Numbered from the stretch's first letter, positions 26,551 through 36,099 are shown. The stretch is DNA of 64,000 nucleotides from Streptomyces sp. MUM 178J (GCF_022414575.1 NZ_JADWYQ010000015.1:1-64000), one strand, 5' to 3'. Notes: a model not told the origin generated them from the sequence alone. Translations and numbers: made by a program.

Positions 26551-28026
26551 TCAGTCGCGGCGGTTGTTCTTGCTGTTCGGGTCCTTGGCCGCCTTGTCGA
26601 CCGCGGCCTGGGCCCGCTTCAGCCATTCCGCCGGCTGGATGCGCTTGGCCATCAGCTCATTGGACGCGTTCTGGATCTCCACATCCATCTCGCTGTACCA
26701 GTTCGGGTAGAGGTAGTTGAAGGTGTTGTCGCCCGCGGCCTTCACCGCGTCCACGGCCGCCTTTGTGCCCGGCCGCAGTTGCACGCCGGCGTCGACGCCG
26801 TCCTTGACGATGGTCAGCGAGTTCGCCTGCTGAGCGAAGATCGTCGACCACTCCTTGGAGAGCATGGAGCGCAGGAACTCCTGCCCCGCGGCCTTGTTCT
26901 TCGCCTTCTCCGGGACGATGAACGGCTCGCCCGCCCCGGCCCGGATCGCCTCGAAGGGGAGCGCGCTGCCGGGCAGCAGCGGCATCGGCAGGAACTTCAT
27001 GTCGAAGTCGTCCGGCGTGGTCTTGAGCTGCTCGTTCTCCAGCCAGGAGCCGCTGGTGACGAACGCGGCCTTGTACTGGTTCCAGCGGGTCTGCGACTCG
27101 GTGTGCGTCAGGCCGTTGGTGCCGGGCATGAGGTAGCCCTTCTCGACGACCTCGTAGATCGCCTCGACGGACTGCTTGGCGGCGTCGCTGCCGACGAAGG
27201 CCTTCGGATCGAGGTTGTCGATCGCCTTCATGGCGTCCAGACCGCCGAGCTTGGCGATCAGGTCCATGATGGCGACGTTGATGTAGTACGGGAACTTGCC
27301 CTGGTGGGCGAGGCCGCCGATGCCGGCGTCCTTGGCGGCCTTGCAGACGGCGAGGAACTCGTCCCAGGTCTTGGGCGGCGTCCAGCCCTTGTCCTTGAAG
27401 AGTTTGCCCGAGTACCACAGGCCCCAGACGGTGTAGACGTAGTTGAGCGACACGATCTTGCCGCCCTGCAGCCCCTGATCCACGGTGCCGGGGATCAGGG
27501 TGTCCCGGACCTTCTTGGTGGGGTCGTCGAGGGAGGGGGCGTCCAGCACCGGGGCCAGATCGCTGAGCTGACCGCTCTTGAACAGCACATCCAGCTTGAT
27601 CTGCTGTGCGCCGGAGTTGTCCACGACGTCCGGGGGGTTGCCCGCGTTGAACCGCGGCTGGAGCTTTCCGGTGATCTCCTGGGTGCCCAGATGGGAGGAG
27701 GTCGTGCCCCACTTCTTGTCGAACGCGGTTTCCCATGCCTTGGCGTAGTCGTCGCCGTATCCGCCCTTGAAGACGACTACCTCGACCTTGCTCCCCTCGG
27801 CCACACCGAAGGGGTTGTCCTTGGAGACCTTGCCCTTGGTCTGGCTGCCGCCTTCGCCACCGCCGCCGCCGGAGGCGCACGCGGACAGGAAACTCATGGT
27901 CGGCACGGTGATCAGGCCGAGCGCGGCGGAGCGCTTGATCAGATCGCGGCGGCCGAGGCCCCCTCGGTTCGGGGCCTCGTCGGTGCTGGTGGAGCCCTCA
28001 TTGCTGTGGGCGGAGGTGGATCCCAT
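26551..28026 (-). CDS. ngcE: N-acetylglucosamine/chitobiose-type binding lipoprotein (NgcE-type)
   Basis: A 491-residue extracellular solute-binding lipoprotein. A twin-arginine signal is visible (GRRDLIKRSAALGLITVP, Arg26-Arg27) ending in lipobox LSAC (Cys50), so it is a Tat-exported lipoprotein. The mature protein has the type II binding fold, with NAGNPPDVVD and GSWLENEQL matching the NgcE family. In S. coelicolor the SCO6005 orthologue binds diacetylchitobiose/chitooligosaccharides (recalled). The ATG at 28026 has GAGGA 7 nt upstream, which favours it over a TTG two codons earlier. It is the first gene of the operon and divergent from the GH92 gene. Confidence 0.9.
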   Translation of the reverse strand: MGSTSAHSNEGSTSTDEAPNRGGLGRRDLIKRSAALGLITVPTMSFLSACASGGGGGEGGSQTKGKVSKDNPFGVAEGSKVEVVVFKGGYGDDYAKAWETAFDKKWGTTSSHLGTQEITGKLQPRFNAGNPPDVVDNSGAQQIKLDVLFKSGQLSDLAPVLDAPSLDDPTKKVRDTLIPGTVDQGLQGGKIVSLNYVYTVWGLWYSGKLFKDKGWTPPKTWDEFLAVCKAAKDAGIGGLAHQGKFPYYINVAIMDLIAKLGGLDAMKAIDNLDPKAFVGSDAAKQSVEAIYEVVEKGYLMPGTNGLTHTESQTRWNQYKAAFVTSGSWLENEQLKTTPDDFDMKFLPMPLLPGSALPFEAIRAGAGEPFIVPEKAKNKAAGQEFLRSMLSKEWSTIFAQQANSLTIVKDGVDAGVQLRPGTKAAVDAVKAAGDNTFNYLYPNWYSEMDVEIQNASNELMAKRIQPAEWLKRAQAAVDKAAKDPNSKNNRRD

Positions 28027-28481
28027 GCTCAAGTCCTCGCCTTCTCCAGGACTCAGGCGGTGTACCGGTCGCCCGTCACATCTCGCCTCAGGCGAAGGGC
28101 CCCGCCACCGCGGTCAGTTGCTGTGCATCCCTGAGGGAAACTCAGTGAAGCCGGTGTTGCGCACACGGATAGAACTGGAACGTGTGGAGCTGGAAGGTAT
28201 GGAACAGCCTTGCGGACGCCGACAGGTATAGTCCACTTCCCGCTGTCCGAGCAAGATCGAAAGCAACTTTGGGCGGCAGTCTTTCCCGAGTTGAGACCTC
28301 GTGACCAGATGCCCCGTACAGACAACCCGGCGGTTCCGGCAGGCGTTACGGAACGAGTGATTCCGGGTGATCGACAGGCTCAACACCCTTGACACCGTAC
28401 GGCACTTGCCTCCCTACTAGAGCCTGCGCATCGCGCCTGACAACGTTGTCCGAGATTGCCTCCCCAGGAGGAAAGACCGGA
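28027..28481. other. 455-bp divergent control region between ngcE and the GH92 gene
   Basis: No gene is visible. The ngcE half (28027-28300) is A/T-richer than its surroundings. Near the GH92 gene a perfect TTGACA (28389-28394) followed 20 nt later by TACTAG (28415-28420) could be its promoter, though the spacing is long; the operator listed separately lies just downstream. AGGAGGA at about 28467 is the GH92 ribosome site. I see no DasR-type (dre) palindrome. Confidence 0.45.
28439..28450. promoter_or_regulatory. LacI-type operator GACAACGTTGTC before the GH92 gene
   Basis: A perfect palindrome GACAACGTTGTC, within TGACAACGTTGTCCG, matches the central AACGTT core typical of LacI/GalR-family operators. 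It lies 32 nt upstream of the GH92 start, downstream of the presumed promoter, where a bound repressor would block transcription. No LacI gene is in the window, so the regulator acts in trans. Confidence 0.65.
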
Positions 28482-31400
28482 ATGCATATGACTCCAACGG
28501 CCCATTCGGTCACCCTGACGGTGGCCGCGTCTCTTCTGGCGTTGACGGCCCAGTCGGCCGCAGTCGCCCTGCCGTTGCCGGCTCAGGCGGCGCCCGCCGC
28601 CCGGCACTCCACCCCCGCCGCGTCCTTCGTCTCGTCGTTCGAGGACGGCGACCCGCAGCCGGACTGGCGGCATGCCGTGGAGACCGGGCCGGACGGCCGG
28701 CAGCGGACGTCCGGCGTCGACGGCGGATTCGCCGCGGGGATTCCGGGCAATGTCACCGACCGAGTGGTCCGGCTGCGCGCCAGCGGTGAGAACACCGGGG
28801 CGGGCGAGACCAAGGAGAATCTCGTCGACCTCCAGCCCAGCACCAAATGGCTGACATTCGCCCCCACCGCCTGGATCGAGTTCGACACCGACGAACCCAT
28901 CGAAGTCGCCAGATATGCGCTGACCTCCGCCAATGACTTCGCCGGTCGCGACCCCGCGGACTGGACGCTGAAGGGCTCCGCCGACGGCAAGCGGTGGACC
29001 GTCCTCGACACCCGCAAGGGCGAGTCGTTCGCCAAGCGCTTCGAGACCAAGACGTACGACGTCGCCGCCGGGACGGCGGAGCCGACGCCGTACGCCCACT
29101 ACCGGCTGGAGATCGCCCGCAACAACGGCGCACCCGACATCACCCAGCTCGCGGATGTCCAGTTCTCCGACGGCGACGACAGCACCCCGACGCCTCCGTC
29201 GATGCGCAGTCATGTGGACGGCGGCCCCGCAGGCTCCCCCACCGCCAAGGCCCGCGCCGGTTTCACCGGAAAGCGGGCACTGCGCTACGCCGGTTCGCAC
29301 AACCCGGACGGCCGGGCCTACTCGTACAACAAGATCTTCGACGTCGACACACTCGTCCGGCGGGACACCGCGCTGTCGTACCGGGTCTTCCCCTCCATGC
29401 CGGAGACGGATCTGAACTACCCGGCCACCCATGTCGCCGTGGACCTGGCCTTCACCGACGGCTCCTATCTCAGCGAGCTGAAGGCGGCCGACTCCCATGG
29501 CGGGCGGCTGACCCCGCAGGGCCAGGGCGCGGCCAAGAGGCTCTACGCCAACCAGTGGAACCATGTGGCGTCGCGGATCGGCGAGGTCGCCGCGGGCAAG
29601 AGGGTCGACCGGATTCTGGTGGCGTACGACTCCCCCGTGGGCCCGGCGAAGTTCCAGGGCTGGATCGACGACATCACCCTGGCGCCCGAACCGCCCGAGC
29701 GGCCGCTCGCCCATCTGTCCGACTATGTGTCCACGGTCCGCGGCACCAACTCGAGCGGCTCGTACTCGCGCGGCAACACCTTTCCCGCGACCGCCGTCCC
29801 GCACGGCTTCAACTTCTGGACCCCGGTGACCAACGCCGGCTCCCGGAGCTGGCTGTACGAGTACGCGCGCGCCAACAACGCCGACAATCTGCCCACCCTC
29901 CAGGCGCTGAGCGCCAGCCATGAACCCAGCCCCTGGATGGGCGACCGGCAGACGTTCCAGCTGATGCCGTCCGCGGCGGCCGGCGTCCCGGACACCTCCC
30001 GCACGGCGCGCGCCCTGCCCTTCCGCCACGACAACGAGACCGCGCGCCCGCACTACTACGGCGTGACATTCGAGAACGGGCTGAAGGCCGAGATCGCACC
30101 GGCCGACCACGCGGCGGTGATGCGCTTCCGCTACCCCGGCGACGACGCGAGCGTGATCTTCGACAACGTCACGGCCGAGGGCGGGCTGAGCCTGGACGCG
30201 GACTCCCGCTCCTTCACCGGGTACTCGGACGTCAAGAGCGGGCTGTCGACCGGCGCGACCCGGATGTTCGTCTACGGCGTCTTCGACGCACCGGTGCTCG
30301 ACGCCGCCTCCGAGGGGGTCACGGGCCGCTTCCGCTTCGACGCGGGCCCGGACCGCACGGTGACGCTGCGGCTGGCCACCTCGCTGATCAGCGTCGAGCA
30401 GGCCAAGCGGAACCTGTCATACGAGATCCCGCACACGATGCGCTTCGAGCAGGTCATGCGCAGGGCGCAGGGGCAATGGGACCGGATTCTGGGGCGGGTG
30501 CGGGTCGAGGGGGCCACCCGCGACCAGCTCACCACGCTCTACTCGGGCCTCTACCGGCTCTACCTCTACCCCAATTCCGGCTTCGAGAACGCCGGAACAC
30601 CGCACCGCCCGCGCCACCGCTACGCGAGCCCCTTCTCCCCCGCGGAGGGGCCCGACACCCCGACGCACACCGGCGCGAAGATCGTCGAGGGGAAGGTCTA
30701 TGTGAACAACGGCTTCTGGGACACCTACCGGACGACCTGGCCCGCGTACTCCTTCCTGACCCCTCGCAAGACGGGTGAGCTGGTGGACGGCTTCGTCCAG
30801 CAGTACAAGGACGGCGGCTGGATCTCCCGCTGGTCCTCCCCCGGCTACGCCGACCTGATGACCGGCACCAGCTCCGACGTCGCCTTCGCCGACGCCTATG
30901 TGAAGGGTGTGCGATTTGACGCGGAAGCCGCGTACGAGGCGGCGCTGAAGAACGCGACGGTCGTGCCCCCGTCGTCGGGAGTGGGCCGCAAGGGCATGGA
31001 GACCTCGCCGTTCCTCGGCTACGCCTCGACCCGGACCCATGAGGGTCTGTCCTGGTCGCTGGAGGGCTGTCTCAACGACTACGGCCTGGCGAAGATGGGC
31101 GAGGCCCTCTACGAGAAGACGGGGAAGGCGCGCTACAAGGAGGAGTCGGCGTACTTCCTCAACCGGGCGCGGAACTATGTGACGCTGTTCGACTCCGAAG
31201 CCGGGTTCTTCCAGGGCCGCGGCCCGGACGGCGCCTGGCGGGTGCCCGGCGACGCGTACGACCCCCGGGTGTGGGGCTACGACTACACCGAGACCAACGG
31301 CTGGGGCTATGCCTTCACCGCACCCCAGGACTCACGCGGTCTGGCCAATCTGTACGGAGGCCGGGCGGGGCTCGGGCAGAAGCTGGACGCGTACTTCTCC

Positions 31401-32336
31401 ACCCCGGAGACGGCGTCGCCGGAGTTCGTCGGCTCGTACGGCTCGGTGATCCACGAGATGACGGAGGCGCGGGATGTCCGGATGGGCATGTACGGGCACT
31501 CCAACCAGGTCGCGCACCATGCCGCGTATATGTACAACGCCGCCGCGCAGCCCTGGAAGACCCAGGAGAAGGTCCGGGAGGTGCTCTCCCGTCTCTACGT
31601 CGGCAGTGAGATCGGGCAGGGGTACCACGGCGACGAGGACAACGGAGAGCAGTCGGCCTGGTACCTCTTCAGCGCGCTGGGCTTCTATCCGCTGGTGATG
31701 GGCAGCGGGGAGTACGCGATCGGCTCGCCGCTCTTCACCAAGGCGACGGTGCGGATGGACAACGGCCGCACGCTGGTGGTCAGGGCCCCGCGGAACAGCG
31801 CGGAGAACGTCTATGTGCAGGGGGTTCGGCTGAACGGCAAGCGGTGGACGTCCACCGCGCTGCCGCACCGGCTGCTGGCGCGCGGCGGGGTGCTGGAGTT
31901 CCAGATGGGGCCGCGGCCGTCGTCGTGGGGAACGGGGCCGGACGCCGCGCCGGTGTCCATCACGACGGATGACGCGGCGCCGTCGCCCCGTGCGGACGTC
32001 CTGCGGCGGTCGGGCCCGCTGGCCGACGACTCGTCGGCGACGACCGCGGAGTTCACAGAGGCGGATCTGCCTCTGCGCGAGGACGCCGCCGGGAAGCCGG
32101 TCGTCCAGTACACCCTGACCTCGTCCGCGGCGGCGCAGGCGCCGTCCGGCTGGACGCTGCAGGGCTCGCTGGACGGCACGGCCTGGAAGACCCTGGACCG
32201 GCGCTCGGGCGAGTCGTTCGCCTGGGACCGGCAGACCCGCGCCTTCACCGTCGCCCGGCCGGGCCCCTACACGCTGTACCGCCTGGTCCCGGCGAGCCCG
32301 GGCGCGACGCTCGCGGAGGTGGAGCTGCTCTCGTAG
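28482..32336 (+). CDS. secreted GH92 alpha-mannosidase with flanking discoidin-like domains
   Basis: A 1,284-residue exported glycoside hydrolase of the GH92 family (Ca-dependent exo-alpha-mannosidases acting on N-glycans or mannans). The start ATG 28482 follows AGGAGGA and encodes a Sec signal (about 1-42). A first F5/8-type-C-like domain (about 110-235) contains DWTLKGSADGKRWTVLD. GH92 then starts at about 410 (LSDYVSTVRGTNSSGSYSRGNTFPATAVP) and includes VNNGFWDTYRTTWPAYS, MYGHSNQVAHH and GDEDNGEQSAWYLFSALGFYP, all typical of the catalytic domain. A second, related discoidin-like domain closes the protein (GWTLQGSLDGTAWKTLD). Context with ngcEFG suggests scavenging of glycoprotein sugars: GH92 takes mannose while the transporter takes GlcNAc; this is inference. 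Confidence 0.92.
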   Translation: MHMTPTAHSVTLTVAASLLALTAQSAAVALPLPAQAAPAARHSTPAASFVSSFEDGDPQPDWRHAVETGPDGRQRTSGVDGGFAAGIPGNVTDRVVRLRASGENTGAGETKENLVDLQPSTKWLTFAPTAWIEFDTDEPIEVARYALTSANDFAGRDPADWTLKGSADGKRWTVLDTRKGESFAKRFETKTYDVAAGTAEPTPYAHYRLEIARNNGAPDITQLADVQFSDGDDSTPTPPSMRSHVDGGPAGSPTAKARAGFTGKRALRYAGSHNPDGRAYSYNKIFDVDTLVRRDTALSYRVFPSMPETDLNYPATHVAVDLAFTDGSYLSELKAADSHGGRLTPQGQGAAKRLYANQWNHVASRIGEVAAGKRVDRILVAYDSPVGPAKFQGWIDDITLAPEPPERPLAHLSDYVSTVRGTNSSGSYSRGNTFPATAVPHGFNFWTPVTNAGSRSWLYEYARANNADNLPTLQALSASHEPSPWMGDRQTFQLMPSAAAGVPDTSRTARALPFRHDNETARPHYYGVTFENGLKAEIAPADHAAVMRFRYPGDDASVIFDNVTAEGGLSLDADSRSFTGYSDVKSGLSTGATRMFVYGVFDAPVLDAASEGVTGRFRFDAGPDRTVTLRLATSLISVEQAKRNLSYEIPHTMRFEQVMRRAQGQWDRILGRVRVEGATRDQLTTLYSGLYRLYLYPNSGFENAGTPHRPRHRYASPFSPAEGPDTPTHTGAKIVEGKVYVNNGFWDTYRTTWPAYSFLTPRKTGELVDGFVQQYKDGGWISRWSSPGYADLMTGTSSDVAFADAYVKGVRFDAEAAYEAALKNATVVPPSSGVGRKGMETSPFLGYASTRTHEGLSWSLEGCLNDYGLAKMGEALYEKTGKARYKEESAYFLNRARNYVTLFDSEAGFFQGRGPDGAWRVPGDAYDPRVWGYDYTETNGWGYAFTAPQDSRGLANLYGGRAGLGQKLDAYFSTPETASPEFVGSYGSVIHEMTEARDVRMGMYGHSNQVAHHAAYMYNAAAQPWKTQEKVREVLSRLYVGSEIGQGYHGDEDNGEQSAWYLFSALGFYPLVMGSGEYAIGSPLFTKATVRMDNGRTLVVRAPRNSAENVYVQGVRLNGKRWTSTALPHRLLARGGVLEFQMGPRPSSWGTGPDAAPVSITTDDAAPSPRADVLRRSGPLADDSSATTAEFTEADLPLREDAAGKPVVQYTLTSSAAAQAPSGWTLQGSLDGTAWKTLDRRSGESFAWDRQTRAFTVARPGPYTLYRLVPASPGATLAEVELLS

Positions 32337-32462
32337 GGGCGTTGCAGGGAACGTCCGGCAGCCGCTGGTCACTCTGGCTGCCGCGACGTCCCGAGGACCG
32401 ACGGATCCGGCCGCCGGCTCCCGCCCTTGTGCAGAACACGGCGTCGGGCGCGCGTACGGCGA

Positions 32463-32494
32463 GGGCCGCACCCCGGTGTGACGGGGTGCGGCCC
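32463..32494. terminator. bidirectional terminator in the GH92-KASIII gap
   Basis: A 12-bp stem GGGCCGCACCCC (32463-32474) / GGGGTGCGGCCC (32483-32494), loop GGTGTGAC. The surrounding gap 32337-32685 (349 nt) holds no gene that I can support, so this hairpin serves both convergent transcripts. Confidence 0.7.
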
Positions 32495-32685
32495 CTTGTG
32501 CGGCGCGTGCGGGACGCGCTCAGCTGCGGATCAGGGGCGGCGCTCTGCTCGGTGAGATCGTCGGTGTGGAACTGCGGGGAGCGGTGGGCCTGGACGACGG
32601 CCCGTTGCATCGCCTCGTGTTCAGGGCGGTGGGGAGACGGGCTCTCGTTCAGGGCACGTCGGAGCAGTACGGGGAGGTCGATCGC

Positions 32686-33705
32686 TCAGTCCCGTCCACC
32701 GTGCCAGCGGACGGCGACGGCACCGGCGAAGTCGCCCGCGTGCGCGAACCCTCCGAGTACCACCAGGTCGCCGTCCTCGACCTGCCGGGAGCGGATCGCA
32801 CGGTCCAGGGTGACCGGGATCGCCGCGCCGAACAGATTCCCGTACGCGTCGAAGGTGTTCAGGTGCCGTTCGGCCGGCAGCTGCAGCGCCTCTCGCCAGT
32901 TTCGTAGAAAGGTGCGGTTGGGCTGGTTGGTGATGAGCACATCGATGTCGGCGGTCGCCACGCCGAGCCGCCGGCACAGGTCCGCGACCACCTCGGGGAC
33001 GAGGCGGTTCCCGCGTGCCAGGACCTTGGCGACGCCGGCGTCGGTGAACGCGATCCGCAGTTGGGACTCTCCCGGTTCCCAGTACTTGCGGCCGTCGTCG
33101 ACGGCCAGGGTCATGTCCCCGGCGTAACTGCCGATGTGCCGGGTCTCCACGTCGAGGACCGGTGCGCCGGACGACGTCGTCACATACCCCACGCCGCAGC
33201 CGTCGCCCGGGATCGCGGCCTGGGCGAGCCGGCGCACCTGGGACTGGGTGAACCATTGACCCGCGGCGCTTTGAGCATTGCAGATCAGGGCGGTCTTCGC
33301 ATCGGCGGTGGTGAGGATCTGCCGGGCCAGCTTCAGCATGTACACGAAGGAGGCGCAGCCCGCGTTGGCCACGTCGACGAGCCATTCCGGGTTCAGGCCC
33401 AGTCGGCGCGCCACCTCGGTGCCCGCGCCCACGAAGGGCAGGTCCGGCAACTGGCTGTGTACCAACAGCACGTCGACGGCTCGGATCTCTTCCCTGCCGT
33501 GCCGTTCGATCAGTGGCTGTACGGCGCGTTCGATCATGTCCGCGTTCGTCTCGTCCGCGGCCACGTGGTGCCGTAATGGCGGGACCTTGAACATGGGGTG
33601 GTGGCGGAGCTTGTCCTCGGCTCCGGGGTACTCGGTGTAGAACTCGGCGGGGACCGGCTCACCGGGAAGGTAGCTCGCGACGTCGGTGAGGCTGACCGTC
33701 GTCAC
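32686..33705 (-). CDS. KASIII (FabH-like) protein with an altered catalytic triad
   Basis: A 339-residue thiolase-fold protein of the 3-oxoacyl-ACP synthase III family. The nucleophile is Cys117 (ANAGCASFVYM) and the family Asn is Asn290 (DAYGN), but the His of the usual HQAN motif is replaced by Asn260 (TNQPNRTF). The glycine-rich loop near the end is GGFAHAGDFAGA. Loss of the His should impair malonyl decarboxylation, so acyl transfer (ester or thioester) is more likely than chain extension; this is inferred from family mechanism. Start GTG 33705 overlaps the SRPBCC stop (GTGA). It is the last gene of a four-gene operon. Confidence 0.85.
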   Translation of the reverse strand: MTTVSLTDVASYLPGEPVPAEFYTEYPGAEDKLRHHPMFKVPPLRHHVAADETNADMIERAVQPLIERHGREEIRAVDVLLVHSQLPDLPFVGAGTEVARRLGLNPEWLVDVANAGCASFVYMLKLARQILTTADAKTALICNAQSAAGQWFTQSQVRRLAQAAIPGDGCGVGYVTTSSGAPVLDVETRHIGSYAGDMTLAVDDGRKYWEPGESQLRIAFTDAGVAKVLARGNRLVPEVVADLCRRLGVATADIDVLITNQPNRTFLRNWREALQLPAERHLNTFDAYGNLFGAAIPVTLDRAIRSRQVEDGDLVVLGGFAHAGDFAGAVAVRWHGGRD

Positions 33706-34355
33706 CGCGTCACCGCCCGCGACGGAGCCGTGCTGACCGGGAGGCCGTTGCGGTGGCGGTGTTCCAGGATCGCCTTGAGGTTGTTCATCTCCACGGTGTG
33801 CCCCGCGTAGAAGAGGTCCCAGTAGTCGCCCACCCAGGGCCGGTCCGGGCGGGGCGCCTTCTCGGGATGCGGGTTGGCGTCGTAGTAGGGGTGCCGGCAG
33901 TTGGTCCAGGTGATCACCGAACCCGGCTTGTCCAGCACCAGCCGGGCCGGGACGACGCGCATCAGGTAGATCATCCACAGCTTCTCGCCCTGGTCCCACG
34001 AGCAGTGGTAGTCCACGGTCATGGCCTCGGGGTTGGCGACCACTTCGCAGTAGATCCTGGTGTCGTCCTCAAGCCGGTCGTGGCCGACCCACCGCCCCGG
34101 TGTGCCGGAGGGTGCGAAGTCCCGCAGGCTGCATGTCCATTCCTGCAGGTGGTGGCCCTGGCGCAGGTAGTCGTAGACCGCCTCCGGGGGGCAGTCCACG
34201 TACTCGTGGAGGGTGCAGTACTGCCCGTAGACCTGATGGTGGGGGTAGACGGCGTGGGTGAGCTCCAGGCAGCGGGCGGTCAGTTCCTCCTTGCCGGCGT
34301 TCTCGATCCGCAGCAGGCCGGGTATGTCAGCCAACGTGGACGATGCCTCGCTCAT
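33702..34355 (-). CDS. SRPBCC (START/Bet v1-like) family protein
   Basis: A 217-residue protein with the helix-grip pattern expected of polyketide cyclase/aromatase-like and START-type proteins: CTLHEYVDCPPEAVYDYLRQGHHLQEWT near residues 47-74 and GRWVGHDRLEDDTRIYCEV. Trp, His and Tyr residues are numerous, suggesting a hydrophobic or aromatic ligand pocket. The ATG at 34355 is preceded by AAGGAGAG and lies inside the 3' end of the ThDP gene (29-nt overlap). Its own stop overlaps the KASIII start. It could be a cyclase, a lipid/ketone binding protein or a chaperone for the carboligase product; the sequence does not decide. Confidence 0.75.
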   Translation of the reverse strand: MSEASSTLADIPGLLRIENAGKEELTARCLELTHAVYPHHQVYGQYCTLHEYVDCPPEAVYDYLRQGHHLQEWTCSLRDFAPSGTPGRWVGHDRLEDDTRIYCEVVANPEAMTVDYHCSWDQGEKLWMIYLMRVVPARLVLDKPGSVITWTNCRHPYYDANPHPEKAPRPDRPWVGDYWDLFYAGHTVEMNNLKAILEHRHRNGLPVSTAPSRAVTR

Positions 34356-36099
34356 CTGAACTCTCCTTGCTCTCGGGGCCGTTGTTGCTCTCGGTGAGGT
34401 CGGTGAAGGACCGGAAGGGGAGGAACGGCGGGATCTCCCGCGGGTCGCAGTCCACGGCGACGAACGCCGGGCCGTCGCCCGCGTTGCCTCGCAGCAGTGC
34501 CGTGCGCAGTTGCGCCGCGTCGCCGGCGCCTGTGGCATCGAGGGACGGGAAGGCGGCGGCCACTCCCGCGGCGAGGTCGGTTCGGGCGAACCGGTCGTCG
34601 TTGCGGACGCCGCCCTGGAAGAACTCCTCGCGCAGCGCGCACATGGCGTGGGCGTTGTTGTTGAAGATCACGAAGGTCACGGGTGCGGCGTACTCCACGG
34701 CGGTGTGCACTTCCATCCCGTGCATGAAGAAGGACCCGTCTCCGGCGAGGACGTAGGTGCGTCGCCCGGTGGCGAGCGCGGCGCCGATGCCGGCGCCGAA
34801 GGTGTAGCCCATGCCGCCCATGCCGACCGCCACCACGAAGCGGCCGCGGCGCGGCGCCGGGAGCAGATGGACGGCGCTGGCCCCCGCGTTGCCGGCGTCC
34901 ACGAAGACGTGTGCGGCCTCGGGGAGCGCGGCCTCCACCGCGGCGAGCGCCTGGGCGCAGGGGATGGTTCGCCCGCGGGCTTGAGGAGGCGGGCTCGGCA
35001 TGGGGGTGGGAAGGGGGCCAGCGTGCGGGGGGCAGGGACGTGGGCGGGGCGGCAGGCGGGCGGTCACCGCGCGCAGCGCGTCCCGCAGGTTCCCCTTCAG
35101 CGCGGTACCTGCCACAAACGGCGGTTCGGGGCCGAGGCAGACGACATCGGTGGTGGCCAGGGCCCGGTCGAGGCCGCCGCGTGCCAGGAGCGGCAGCCGG
35201 GTACCGACCAGCAGACATACGTCGGCCCGCCGCAGACACTCTTCGACGTTGGCGTGGCCCATCACCCCGGCCACGCCCGCGAAGCGCGGGTCATGATTGT
35301 CGAAGACGTCCTTGGCGTCCGGGGTGACCGCGACCCATGCCCCGAGGCGCCGAGCCAGTTCGGCCAGCTCCGTGCGCGCGTCGGCGGCGGCGAGTTCCTC
35401 ACCGGCGATGACGAGGACGCGGCCGGCCTCGCGAAGGGTGTCCGACACGGTGGTGAGGGTGGCTTGGTCGAGCCGCGCCGCCGATACCGTCCGCACCGGG
35501 GCGCACGGGTCCGGGGCCACGCGACGGCCGGTCACCTGGAGCCGTGCCTGCTGCACGTCCTTGGGTAGCAACAGTACGGCCGGCCCGCGCGGATCGGCCT
35601 GCGCCGCCGCCACTGCCCGGGGCAGCAACTCCACGAGCGCGTCCGCGTCGTCCACCCGGGCGCAGAACCGGGAGACGGGGGCGAAAACCTCCTTGGCGTC
35701 GAAGGAGCCCGCCTTGCCGCTGGAGTCCTGGAACGCCCCGCGGCCCTCCTGGCCGGTCGGCGGCTGGCCCACAAGGGCCAGCACGGGCACCCGCGAGGCA
35801 TGGGCCTCCGCCAGGCCCGGTAGGAGATTCATCGCCCCGCCGCCCGAGGTGGCGGCTACGACACCGATGCGCCTGGTGGTGCGCGCGTATCCGTCGGCCA
35901 TGGTGACGGCGGAGAACTCGTGTTTGGCGACGACTCCGCGGACGGCGCCACAGCGGTGCACCGCGTCGTACAGGTCCTCGATGTTCGCGCCGCCGACGCC
36001 GAACACGTGGGTGACGCCGGCCTTCGCGAGTTCCGCGACCAGATGGTCGACGAGGCGTTCCGTTTGCGCCTCGCGTAGATTCGAGGTCGTCCGGGTCAT
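34327..36099 (-). CDS. ThDP-dependent carboligase/decarboxylase (acetolactate-synthase family)
   Basis: A 590-residue enzyme with the three-domain layout of the family: PYR (about 1-180), central (about 195-330) and PP (about 375-565). The cofactor-activating Glu61 is in AKHEFSAVTMADGYAR. The ThDP/Mg motif is GDGS (453-456) to NNN (480-482). The usual GxPG near the N-terminus is replaced by GVGGAN. The linker around residues 350-375 is unusually Pro-rich (PPRPRPCPPHAGPLPTPMPS). Overall it resembles acetolactate synthase, sulfopyruvate/phosphonopyruvate decarboxylase and acyloin synthases. It is not a housekeeping IlvB: no regulatory subunit is adjacent. ATG 36099 overlaps the stop of the regulator gene (ATGA). 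Confidence 0.85.
   Translation of the reverse strand: MTRTTSNLREAQTERLVDHLVAELAKAGVTHVFGVGGANIEDLYDAVHRCGAVRGVVAKHEFSAVTMADGYARTTRRIGVVAATSGGGAMNLLPGLAEAHASRVPVLALVGQPPTGQEGRGAFQDSSGKAGSFDAKEVFAPVSRFCARVDDADALVELLPRAVAAAQADPRGPAVLLLPKDVQQARLQVTGRRVAPDPCAPVRTVSAARLDQATLTTVSDTLREAGRVLVIAGEELAAADARTELAELARRLGAWVAVTPDAKDVFDNHDPRFAGVAGVMGHANVEECLRRADVCLLVGTRLPLLARGGLDRALATTDVVCLGPEPPFVAGTALKGNLRDALRAVTARLPPRPRPCPPHAGPLPTPMPSPPPQARGRTIPCAQALAAVEAALPEAAHVFVDAGNAGASAVHLLPAPRRGRFVVAVGMGGMGYTFGAGIGAALATGRRTYVLAGDGSFFMHGMEVHTAVEYAAPVTFVIFNNNAHAMCALREEFFQGGVRNDDRFARTDLAAGVAAAFPSLDATGAGDAAQLRTALLRGNAGDGPAFVAVDCDPREIPPFLPFRSFTDLTESNNGPESKESSDERGIVHVG

Noticed and set aside
28389..28420. Confident sigma-70 promoter call for the GH92 gene
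   Set aside because: The -35 is perfect but the only -10-like hexamer is 20 nt away and poor, so I describe it only as a possibility.
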